A stretch of DNA of 64,000 nucleotides from Turritopsis dohrnii (lineage: Eukaryota > Cnidaria > Hydrozoa > Anthoathecata > Oceaniidae): the NCBI GenBank assembly GCA_027922465.2, contig BQMF02000298.1, positions 310,001 through 374,000 on the forward strand, written 5' to 3'. The translations under genes and the position numbers were made by a program. Below the pieces are notes generated by a model, which worked only from the letters and a program-made list of their open reading frames with translations, was not told the origin of the DNA and searched no databases. The number at the start of each line of letters is the position of its first letter. Position 1 is the first letter of the stretch. This document shows, piece by piece, positions 22,000 to 33,200 of this stretch.

Positions 22000-23965
22000 A
22001 GAATTCAATTCGTCAATTTTCTCTATTCTCTATGCTATTTGTCTCCCACCTTAACTATGTTTGTCCAAGTCTGGGGTCAAAACATAAATGTGACGGTTTA
22101 TGGGAAAAGGATAACAAGCGAAAAAGTGATTCTTTAAAATCGATTTTTCGCTGCAAAAAAGCGATTCAAGTGAAGCGAAAAAGTGATTCAAGTGAAGCGA
22201 AAAAGTGATTCAAGTGAAGCGAAAAAGTGATTCAAGTGAAGCGGAAAAGCGATTCAAGTGAAGCGGAAAAGCAATTTCGAAAATCGATTTGTAAGTTCGA
22301 AGTGATTATAAGTCCGAAGTAATAAGAATAAAAATGATTCGTAAACAAGAACATGGTGAAAAACGTATTATAAACTGGCGCAATAATATGAATAGATACA
22401 AAAACACCATCCATCTGGAAATAGATTTTTATTTTTAGATTAAAGGCTGTTTTCCACTTTTGGAAAATTTAATGCGGAAAGAAACAGAGGAATACTAGAG
22501 TAAGAACGCGATTGCGTCTTTCGCTAATGTAAACCTAGCTTAATTAATAACCAGAATTTATAACAAAAGAAATATACTTGCATGAGCTGCAAAATATATT
22601 TTAAAAGACAAATGTGCGCCACGAGTTTAGAAAAGAAAATATAAATTAAAAACTAAAAATCGCTGCTTTCGCCGTAATGAGATTTGTTTACATCCTAGAT
22701 TCCATGTTTCATGTATGTGACCATCCAAGGGATTTTGATGACAAACGATATGAATAAAATAAAGTAACGGTATCTTGTTAGAATATGAAAAGTAGGATTC
22801 TCCTACTCACTACGTTTCGTTTCATTCAACGTCTATGTATGTTTATATTTTTAATATTCCCATGCGCCAGTTTTCGAAGTTGGAACATAACCGGGAGTAT
22901 TATATCTAATTGCTATTTTGCCAAATAAAAATAAAAATTTCATGAAAAAAAATTTTTTTATTGATAAAGATGTCTACACTCTCAAAAGATGTTGTTGTTA
23001 TCGCGACTTCGGCATTATTTTGAAAACTTGGTGTGACGGATGTATAATTACAGGTAGCATGCGTTAGTGTTTAATAATGAACTGATTACCTGCTTCTTAT
23101 TCAGTTAGAGATAAAAGAAACAACAGTTTGTTCTCAGGTTGCTACAAATAGAAACCGTCTGCTATAATTCTTTTGTGTTTAAGTTGTTCTACGGCTGTTA
23201 TGTGAAATGAACATGGTTCACATTCAGTTTAAGAAAAAAGACAAAAAAAGTTTGTTTTAAAGCTACTACCAATAGGAACCGTCCCTTACAATTCTTTTTT
23301 AAGTTGTTCGATCGATACTTTGGTATATTCCTTGGGGGAATGTTTATCAGAATTTTAATCAACACTTGAGTGAGTGATTATAAAATCAAAAAAGCGATTC
23401 ATTAGAATCGGAAAAGCGATTCATGTGAAGCCGAAAAGTGATTCATGTGAAGCGGAAAAGTGATTCTTGTGAAGCGAAAAAGCGATTCATGTGAAGTGGA
23501 AAAGCGATTCATGTGAGTGGAAAAACGATTAAGTGCTTCAAATCACTTTTTCGCTTGTTATCCTTTTCCCATAAACCATCACAAATGTTCACTCTAACAA
23601 TATCTTCAACATCAAAAACACTGGTTAAGATTGCTCAACTTCTCCAATCTCAATTCAAATTCCCCTCCTCTCTTCCATTACTCAAACATTCTAAAGCTAC
23701 CAATCCTAGATAGCATATCCCACAAAAGAATTATTATAATTTATGCCTTTAACCTTAGATATTATTCAGATTCACACAACTGGGGAAAATTTTGTATTTC
23801 CTTATGAAACCCAATCTAGAATGATAAAGTATGGGCTACATTCTATTGCATATCTATCTATTGTACATTGGAATGAATTACATATCCAGACAATGAACTT
23901 GCCTGAATTCCTTAATTCAAACTCAAAAACTATAAAGAGTATCACCAAAATCTTATAGATTTCAA
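22000..23965 (+). pseudogene. LINE relic (family A-like C-terminus) split by a TIR element
   Basis: 22010-22089 reads FSLFSMLFVSHLNYVCPSLG, the RT C-terminal 'FHSHLNYGCPVWG' block. After the insertion, 23587-23960 continues with LNFSNLNSNSPPLFHYSNIL, then RMIKYGLHSIAYLSIVHWNE and NLPEFLNSNSKTIKSITKIL. These are the downstream blocks of the same polyprotein, in the expected order, with frameshifts. Confidence 0.78.
22090..23582. mobile_element. 1.5-kb TIR element with GTGACGGTTTATGGG ends and subterminal repeats
   Basis: About 43 bp of terminal inverted repeat (GTGAYGGTTTATGGGAAAAG, then gataacaagcgaaaaagtga) with AAAT on both outer sides (22086-22089, 23583-23586). Subterminal tandem repeats of a 20-mer, aagcgattcaagtgaagcga and variants, occur at both ends (22150-22265, 23390-23530) in the same orientation. 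Two diverged 120-bp direct copies lie at 23140-23190 and 23265-23310 (accgtc..taattcttt..aagttgtt). There is no transposase ORF. It precisely interrupts a LINE relic. Confidence 0.85.
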
Positions 23966-24808
23966 TTAACAAATGATCGATGGGTTAGTTAAATTTAACA
24001 TTATTTAGACCTGCACGTTCCAGAGGTCATCTTCAGACTCAAAAATGATTGTCCAAAGTACTTTCTCAATGCATACTGTCTTGTTTGCTGCATCTCTAGC
24101 TGTTTAGCTTGTATGCATTAAGTGATTGTGATTTTACTTGTTTTTTTTAGTAGATTTAATATTTTGCTTTGGTTGGCCTTCTCCTAGTTTTGTGCTAGGG
24201 ATTATCTATATCCTAATAAGCGCTGTGCATCCGCTTTTTTCATGCTTTCACTCTCTAAAATTTCGGGTCGTTTTTGCGGTCACTTATTCATAAAAGTATG
24301 TCAGACCACGGTTAATATTTATCTATGATTAGTATAAGGAAAAGATACCTCTACATTGCATTTTGTTTTGATCGTTTCATTGGTTATAAATGTTTTGATT
24401 GATCAAGAAACAATAGACAACAACGAAAGTATTGCACGAAGATTTATTAAGAAGATTTATTTTAGGGTAAGTCTGCTTTTGAATTTTTTTGTTTTTTGTT
24501 TTGTTTTTCTTATAGTATGGTTTCTGCATTATTACTTTTCCTTTAGGGAAGACACAAAAAAATAATAAATATAAACGATTGAAAAAATGAGTGTCATGGT
24601 TTCAAATCATGACATTCTGGGTTCGTCCAAAGAAAATCGCTAGAAGGTATAAAATTGTTTACAATTTATATTTTGACACTTATGCGTTTGGCTTTTATTT
24701 ACGTTCCATGGACAGTTACAGTCATACAAGGTTGCACTCCTTCATGGTATGAAAGGAAGGTAACAGCTCGTTGTGTTAGTTACACAGACCCAGTTCGAAG
24801 GAAAACTC

Positions 24809-24881
24809 CGAACCAGGCGGGATTTGAACCCACGACCTAGGAATTCTAGTCCTATCGCTCTACCAACTGAGCTACCGGTTC
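24809..24881 (-). tRNA. tRNA-like cassette, loop anticodon AGA, probably SINE-derived
   Basis: 73 nt fold as a cloverleaf: 7-bp acceptor stem GAACCGG/CTGGTTC with one G-T pair, D arm GCTC..GAGC, anticodon stem TAGGA/TCCTA, T arm GTGGG TTCAAAT CCCGC. Both internal promoter boxes are present (tagctcagttggtagagc, gggttcaaatcc). The loop CTAGAAT places AGA (Ser) at the anticodon, but a true tRNA-Ser has a long variable arm and this has 4 nt. Most likely it is a tRNA-derived repeat rather than a working tRNA. Confidence 0.6.
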
Positions 24882-25103
24882 ATGGTGTTCAATCCTCATT
24901 ATCGATATGTAACTAATGTTGCAGAGAAATCCATCTCCATGAAGGAGCGCAACCTTGTATCACTGATTCAATGCTCGTAAGCTCCAAGTTATCCCGTGAT
25001 CGTAGTAGTTGGTGGATTCCAACACGAATCACAATAACATCACGTCGGAGATGGATTTCTCTGCAACATTCGTTACATATCGATAATGAGGATTGAACAC
25101 CAT

Positions 25104-25176
25104 GAACCGGTAGCTCAGTTGGTAGAGCGATAGGACTAGAATTCCTAGGTCGTGGGTTCAAATCCCGCCTGGTTCG
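25104..25176 (+). tRNA. Second, inverted tRNA-like cassette, identical
   Basis: It is the reverse-complement twin of 24809-24881 with the same cloverleaf and no mismatch within the 73 nt. The two are transcribed toward the outside of the foldback (the left copy leftward, the right copy rightward). The same caution applies on anticodon identity and missing variable arm. Confidence 0.6.
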
Positions 25177-25575
25177 GAGTTTTCCTTCGAACTGGGTCTG
25201 TGTAACTAACACAACGAGCTGTTACCTTCCTTTCACAGTTACAGTCACAGTTAATCTTTTTGTTGTTTTCCTGTAAGCACAGTTTAATTTGACTTCTGCA
25301 TATATCGTATCCTGAAAGATGTATTATGAATATTTTGATGTGTTTCAGATCTTCCGATTAAAAAGTTTTTCTGTTCAGAACTTAGGTGTTGATGGTGAAC
25401 TAAAAATGCTTTAGCTGGAATACCTAGAGTTTTCTTATAAAAAGGGTAAGAGATGTTTTTTTACGTATTGACGTTAGATATTTTCATCACGGGTAACCAT
25501 TGCATTGCATCTTCAATCAATACAATTTATTTTACAGAGTGAAAAAAGTAGATGCACAGCGAGTATTTTTATTTT

Positions 25576-26754
25576 TGATGAATTGAAACCTGTAAAAATG
25601 TTCTACACGAGATACTACATTCTAAACATTCTACATTCCAAGCAATTGAGGAACTTTATTATACTTAAATTCATTATACTAAGCCTTTGTCTCTGTTCAT
25701 CTCGCATCGATTAAGACCTGTAAAAAATTTTTACACTGGTTACTAGTTTATGACTAATAATGGGGTCTCCTGCCCTTTCCTATATTCCTATCATTTTAAA
25801 TTTAATGTATCTTAAACATGCATTTCAGAGATTTTGATTGATTCCACGCAGCTTACAAAAAAAGTAACATCTGTACAAAAGCGTTTGAAGATGGACCAAC
25901 TGAAACGTGTAAGCTCTGAAAGTTCAACCTCGACATGAACTGAATAGAATTGGTGAACTAGTTTCTTTACTTCAGATTTGTAAAACGACATGTTTGTTAA
26001 GAAATGCTTTTCTCAGTCTCTAAACTTTCTTTTTATCCTTTGTGAAACAGTGTGACATTTCATGATGATTTTTCTCTGTTTGGGATAAATGACAATAACT
26101 GCCTTTCAGATTATACCTTTTGTATATACAGTTTTTTCATAAACATTTTTGTTAGTTTACCTATTAAGGGCTGTAACCTTGATAAGTATAGCTTTATATA
26201 TTTTTAGTTATTTTCTTATTTTGCAAGATGTATACTAGGTTATGTTAATACCTACTCACTGTCTCAGCAGGCACATGTTATGTTATGTTGGGGCTTTTGT
26301 TTCTTTTTAAATAAATATTTTATCTAAATTCTTCTTTCTGTAATGATTGGCCACTTGAAATATAATCATGGTGTTCAACTTCTAGTTAAATTCACTTGGG
26401 GTACTTTATATACATGTTTGACCAGATTTTCAACCAGCTCTTAGATAATGGTTCAACTGATTAGTTGATCATGTTTTCAGTGCAAAACATGTTATCAAGG
26501 TTTGAACAAGTTCAACCATGATCAATCGCTGACAAGGTTAACCATGTTTATTTGACACCCTGGTTGTGCATGGGAACTTGGTTAAGCATGTGGGCCATTT
26601 AACATGCTGCTACCATGTTTTGCTCATGGTACACTATGTTTCAATCATGGTAAAATCAAAGTTGGATAATGAAAAACATGCTTGATTACTGTGTCTGGGA
26701 GACCATGGAAAACAGTTTCAGATTTGAATTAATGAAGATTTTTGGAGAGTCTTT
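25576..26754. other. No gene or element recognised
   Basis: AT-rich sequence. 26400-26700 is unusually dense in catg-containing words (accatg, aacatg, catggt) in both orientations, which could be a decayed inverted-repeat element. I cannot define its ends. Confidence 0.4.
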
Positions 26755-27065
26755 ATTTATTTATTTTATTGTTTTACGTGGCTAGCCACACTCGGTTGCT
26801 ATTGCATCTGTTTTCCAGGAGGGGTCATGGCATAGATTTGAGCCTCTAAAGTATAGTGTAAGTGACATGAACCCAATGAAGGGCTTGTGCTCTTCTAGAT
26901 AACACCCGATATATTATCTACCCAATTTCCCTCACATGACATGGGCCAACCTGGTGCTGTGGTACATTCACTCACACATGGTGAATCACTGTCAAGGGGA
27001 ATTGAACCCCAAACTTTCACATGAATTATGACAGTGATAACCAATATACTATGGTGCTCAAATGA
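26755..27065 (-). mobile_element. tRNA-derived SINE (second family)
   Basis: On the minus strand: agcaccatagtatattggtt (A-box-like), then ggggttcaattcccc (T arm with B box, perfect GGGG/CCCC stem). A ~220-bp body follows, ending in an A-rich tail seen as tttatttatttatttta at 26750-26772. It lies just upstream of the ARM/HEAT gene. Confidence 0.75.
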
Positions 27066-27234
27066 GTATAGATTATATTGGCTGACAGCAATTTTAAATT
27101 ATCCTGTGTGTATTGTAGCGTTATAGTATATAATGTTGCTTTTTGAATTGTTTAATAATTTTGTTCTAGGAGAAATAAACTATTATTATTGATTCCATTG
27201 GTTAGATTTTAAACTTTATGACCAATATACAGTG

Positions 27235-30200
27235 ATGGCTTTGGTATTGGCAAAGAAAATTTTTCAACCAAACATTAACCTTGAAACTATCACAGATACT
27301 TTACAGCAACTATGTGTGCTTTTAGAAGAATCTCTTGAACCTTCAAATAATTCAGAGACTGAAGTGTTGTCAGTTATCAAAAAGGAACTTAATTGTGGAA
27401 ATGATCCTGAAGCTAATTTCTTTTCTGGTATGAAATCCACGTGCTGTTTCGTTGAAACCCTGAGTATAAGTAATGTGTTAGAATATGAAAAAGACACAAT
27501 AAATAACTTTGTTAACACTGTTTTTGAGAAACAGTTTGGTTGGACTGATAGATGTTCTGCTGATGATGTTCATGATGATGATACTTCTAACATGAAGGTA
27601 CAGCTGGAACTCAACACACTGTGTGACAAGTTTATTACCTGGTAAGACTACACTTTTCCTTTCTATTTCAGTGAAAACTTTACAACCTGAAGATACCAAT
27701 ACACCATTTTTTGCCACTTACATGATCTTTTATTCCACTAGAATCTTATATGCAGAGCAGCATTCTGATATTTCCAATTCTCAATTAGGGCCATGGCTGT
27801 ATCCAGGGCATTTTCGAGGCCGGTATAGCCGTTTGGGCATCCAAGCTATGGAAAATAGTTTCCATGTCCATTTGAATTATTCAGAAAAGGCATCTGAGGA
27901 ACTTTTCTGCTGTTCTTTACAGTCTGTAAAATGAAATAATTAAACTAAAAGTTTGCAATCTTTGTTTAAATCAAATCTTTTAAGCCCTCTTCTGGCATAC
28001 AGTGACTACAGTGCTTTGTTTTGAAAAGTTTGATGTTGTGATCCAGACTTCTCCATGAAGAAACTTGTGCCAGACACCTCCTTGGACTAATTTGCCAGCG
28101 CAATTATTTTTTTGTTTGGAAGCTGAAACATGGTGGTCTCAACTGACTCAAAATCCCATTGGTTTAGGAACAGCACTTAAAACACTAATTAAAAGTTTTT
28201 TAATCCTGAGTGCACATCTTTTAATTTTCAGAACATTGTTTTTTATAATTTTGTAGTAGAGGAAGATCCACCAATGAAGAAAACTTTTCGAAGATAAGGA
28301 AGATTCATGTGCATTTTCTGAAAATGAATGTAAACAATTCCATCTCATTCTTTGTAGCCTCATTTTCAACTAAAATTTAATTTAATTTGCGTTTCTTGTG
28401 AGTGTTGCCATTTTCAAGCCAAGTACCAGCTGAGGAAAAAATCCTGTATTGAGCTTGCATGATTATGTTCGAATTCCCAATTCACAGTTTGCCTGGCATT
28501 AAAGAAATGAAAAATGAACTGACGTAATCACACAGGTGCGTGTGGTGTAAACAACAAAGACGCTTAAAGAAGGAAAATAATTTAAGCACTCCAACGTAAA
28601 AATATAAAAATATAAATTATTATGAAGTAGTTTTAACAAAAGAAAAAATATCTGAGTAACAACTAAGGTGGAGTTTAACGATGAAACCATTGTATGTTGA
28701 AGTACTAAATGAAATCTTTAACAAATTCAGTAGTTGATAAGATAAATGATAAATTTTAAGATGCCTTATGCCGTAAGAATTCTAAAATTGTTAAAAATCA
28801 TCAAAGAGTTCACATCGAATGTTTATAAGCATGAACACCGAGTGTGTTCTATAACCGAATGTTTTTAGATAAACATGCAATGGAATGCAAATAAAGGATC
28901 TTCCTATATTTTTCTCATAGAGTAGCATGAAGCCGAATTTAAGCATTAACAATGAGAACCAGCTAATCAGTTCATTTTAATACACAAACGATTGCTATCT
29001 GTCAATGTACATTTGAGATAGTACATTATCAACTGGTCAGTAAATTTCCTTGTTTATTATAATTAAATAATTTCACAAGGTTCGTAAATAAATTCGGATG
29101 GCTCATCAGGATCTTCAAATGTCTCAAGATTGTAAGATTCTGAATGCGAATTTAAATTTTTCTCTTCCTTATTACGAAGTTCTCATGGAAGACTTTAAAC
29201 GGCGTTTACACATCTGTAGTTTAACCGTTTAAATGCATCATTACTTTAAACGCCTAATAACTGAGAAATCGAATGGTCCCTTCTCCCTCAACTGGTCACA
29301 TATTTAGAAGGATCTAATTTGATGAAGAGTCCAAGTAACATTGTAGCTGTTATTTCAAAAGTCCTAAAGTAATGTATATTTCTTAATGACGCTACATAGT
29401 TTAAGCAGTTCTACTAATATAGAAAGTTTCATTACCATTCTCACTTCTATCACAGGTTTAAAACCTACCCATGTCAGGAGAGCTGTGGAAATATTACCTT
29501 CAAAAGTACCTGCCTTGGGAAAGGTTAAAACTGTTACCTTGGAAACAGGAAGTGAGAAACTAAAGAAAAAAGTGAATAAAAAGTGGAAATAGAAAACAAA
29601 AAACAGATGATTTTAATATGGATATTTCCAAACATAAGAATTGTGAAATCATCACACAAAGCTTGATGTTAGTTGAGCTCCATCTGTGCATCCACTCAAC
29701 AGCATATGACTGGTTCACAAGATTGAATTCCAATTCAGTTGTTGCTCCGCTTGTTAAAGGATAGTCATCACCCCTATAATCGAAAAAAAACTCAATTTTT
29801 TTTATTTCATAAAAGATGAAGCTTTCAGAGAGCTTTTTAAAAATGTATGTATGATGCTACAAAAATTTATTACTTGGTACAATATTTGAAATTTAGTGAT
29901 ATTTCACTTCATGATTGTTACAATTTGTGTACAGAACCTATTTAACATGTTTACAAGAATTGTGATCTCTTTTTACAGTAGACTTAGGGGGTGTTTATAT
30001 GAGAAAAGTCAGCCTGGTTAAATGGGGGCCTCGGTTTGTCAAGACAACTTTTTTTTCTGTTTATATGAGGAAAATTCAGGGCCAGATGTGATCACGTGGT
30101 TTCGTTTGATTGTCTTAGCGGGTAGAAATTCAAAATGGCACACATAGAAACATATCTTATGTAATTGCCATTAAACTTTGTTTCTCTTTTTTTTCTTGAA

Positions 30201-33200
30201 AATCAAGAAAACCAAAAAGTGTAATATGTGGATGAGCATATTATGTAAAATTCAGCCCGTTTTGCCGGGCTGAATGATAAAATGTGTTTACGTGGAAAAT
30301 CTCAGCCCGGTAAACCGAGATCTCGGCTGTGATGAGCCAAGATCTCGGTTTGCCGGACTGATTTTTTCTCATAAAAACGCACTTTTATTTTTAAGTGAAA
30401 GTCACAAGTCAGCCGAGATCTCAGTAAACCGAGGCCCTCAGTTAAGCAGGCTGAAACCGGGCTGATATTTCCCATTATAAACACCCCCTTATTAATTATT
30501 CATGAAAGCAAATACAAGCTATTGTTAGACCTCATAAAAATGTCTTGGTTGTTGAGGGATCTTCCCCAAAGACTTTGCATATTGGGGATGCTGTGCAATA
30601 GTTCCCTGTGATCAAAAAATGTCTCTCGCCTTGGTTTCATGTGCTCAGTATAAGAACTTGACTGTAAAATTTAATCAAAACATTCACTCTCTTGAATAGT
30701 ATAGACTAGTATCTAGTTGAACTGCAGAAAGGCTTAGTAAAATGAATTCCCCCTGGAAAGAATCAAACATCAAAATAATGGAAACATTGAAATGTCTGAT
30801 ATTAGTATAATAGATATATTTTTGAACAAAGTGCAACAGGTCCTTGTGACAACAGTAATAATCAGGAGAACAAGAAAGTAACATTCGGGATTGAAAGTTT
30901 CCATGTGTTGTCAATTGAAAACTTTGTTTTTATACTCATTGATATTTCTACTCATCTTTCTGGTATTGTTTTATTTCTTCTTTTATTAGGTTTGAACATC
31001 ACAATCATTTATCGTATAACTTACTTCTGGCTTATCACTTCTCACTGAAGTCGAGTAAGTGTATTGCTCATAAAAAAACATTTATTGGGATCAGTAGGAA
31101 TTTCAATGAACCTTTTTTTTTCAAGCCTCCTCATCTCCAGTGGTACGCAAGCAAATTGTTTTGAGTGCATTCCGTTGGTTCAAGAATCTAAGTATCAAAC
31201 GGTCTGTAATTGTTGTGCAAAAATGTTACAGTATTGTAAAGGTAGGAACTTACTTGAGGAGAATTTACCATCTTGTACCTATTTTATTAATTATTAAAGT
31301 AATGTGCTCTTGATGTTTTTATCAAGCTCTCAACGCATGCTAGCTGTGAGGAAAACCAAAGTCTTGTACTAATCATTATTATTTAACAAATGATACATTT
31401 TGTTATTGTTACAAAATTGAAAGAGAATTTCCTTTAAAATGTAAAAGGGATAATAGAAAAAATAGATTCACGTTGAAAGTGCCGCTAAAAATGAAAAATG
31501 TTGTAATCACTTTTTTTCTTGAGAAAGACTGCAGAAAAATACCCTGGAAAGATCTCAGTTCAATAGAGTATGCATTCAAGCAACTCTTGCAACATAACTT
31601 TCTGCTTGGCAATGACTTTCGTATTCAGTAACAAGAAAAATATGAAATGCACAAGTTGTTGATATATAACTAATTCTAGCTAGGATAGTCACATGTTAAC
31701 CTGTTGATGAATGAAATGAAGCCACATCCCTTCTGGAAATTTGTCTACAAGTATTTTAACATAAGTGTTTTTGGATTTGCTCTTCAAAGGCTTTTCGTAT
31801 AATGGCTTTGAAAGTAAATATCTTTTATTGGAATTACAATGTTTATGTTTTTTAATTTTCATTCAAAACGAATTTCCTTTCAGTTCTACATTATATTTTT
31901 AAATTTCTCAGAGCATATATAGCTACCCAATTTGCAATTATGGTTGATGCCAAAAACGTTTGAAAACTTTCATATTAGATGATTGTGATGTCAGGTCTCA
32001 CAGACGTTTGGTCAGCTATCCGTAAAGACACTTCCTCAAGGATTGCCATTGTTTTGGAGCTGTTGTCTGAAGAGAGATTGCAAGACTTTTTTATGCAATT
32101 AATTCAGGTATACCATTTCTAATATTTTGCTAAGTCTGTTATGTTTGAAATTTTCAGTACTTCTGTTTGACTTAATATCATTTGAATATTGATGATACAG
32201 GAGCTTGATTGAGATCTCTTCATGTAAATAAACATTTTGATTGGCTAAAAATTTGCCGTTTTGATTGGTTGTGAAAATTGAGCAAAAATTGAATTGAAAA
32301 AAACCCAAGAAAAACTGAGCAAAAAAATATGTTAGTTCTTTCATAAGCCCTTCAACTACTAGATATGCAAGACTGGCAAAGCTTTCGAATTGGCAGATGA
32401 AACATGGCAGTCTACTGAAGGTGCAATTCGAGGTTGACTTAATTGATTTTGCTTTCAATTCTATCTTCCACTCGTATCAGTTTTTTTTTACTTGATTCTA
32501 AATGACAATTGTTTCTATATTCCAAGGTATTCACAAAATTCTAACAAGTTGTAAATATATTGCAAAGTCAAGTGTTCGCCAGAATACCACAAATTCTCCA
32601 TCTTTAATGATAAAAGTAAGTTATAACAGCTTTCAGGGCTCTTGTATGGCTTTACATCATTGTATGGAGTATTGGAGCATCTGTTCTTCGCTTAGTCTTA
32701 AGTTACAGCTTTATTCTTGATTCTAATGCAACTAACGCAAACGCAAATACGTAAACTGTCAATCTAATAAAAGTTAATCCCCTGAAAATTAATAGTAATT
32801 TTGATATTCAATAAGAGATTTCGTCATTGTTGGCCTAAATTTTGGTGGATTACTGAATCTCATCAAATTTAATTTATTATATTTTGGAATTTTCATGTGT
32901 GTTGTTGTTGTTTTTATTGTTGTTGGTGTTGTTGACAAATCCTCTTACTTTTCTAATCCTGATTAATTTTATCACTAAGAGAGTTACTAACTAGTAAAAT
33001 ATACATGCATTTAAATTTTAGATTGGAAGATGTAATTTTGAATCGTTACCTTTGTATATGAAAGATAATTTAGAGAAAGTTCTTTTTAAACTGTTTGCTC
33101 ATTCACAGTACAGCGTTCGAGAAATAGCTGGACGGACATTTGCTGACTTCCTGCAAAAGTCAGAATTTTCAGTAAGAAAAGATTTTTTAAGTAGATTGAA

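Larger units (their letters stand above)
24725..25234. mobile_element. Foldback insertion: 189-bp inverted arms, each with a tRNA-like gene
   Basis: Arms 24750-24938 and 25047-25235 are equal in length and, by my reading, differ at one base; the spacer is 108 bp. The insertion is bounded by a 13-bp direct repeat, acagttacagtca (24712-24724 and 25235-25247), of the length expected for target-primed retrotransposition. The left half also has its own 22-24 bp inverted ends (atacaaggttgcactccttc and complement near 24940-24962). The arms run: tRNA-like, then cggagttttccttcgaactg, to ccttcctttca. Confidence 0.85.
24205..25575 (+). repeat. Dispersed repeat unit, copy 2 (paralogous to 12755-13470)
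   Basis: It has the same block order as copy 1: gctgtgcatccgc, cacttattcataaaa, gatcaagaaacaatagacaa, aaaatgctttagctggaata, gagtgaaaaaagtagatgca. Copy 2 additionally carries the tRNA foldback insertion at 24725-25234. No conserved ORF. Confidence 0.75.

Noticed and set aside
24809..25176. Two functional tRNA-Ser(AGA) genes
   Set aside because: The cloverleaf is good, but the long variable arm required for tRNA-Ser is absent and both copies sit inside a repeat insertion with target duplications; annotated only as tRNA-like.
29386..29592. 68-codon plus ORF (THVRRAVEILPSKVPALGKV...)
   Set aside because: Composition looks faintly coding, but there are no splice signals that fit the host gene phases and no recognised family; lies in intron 1.
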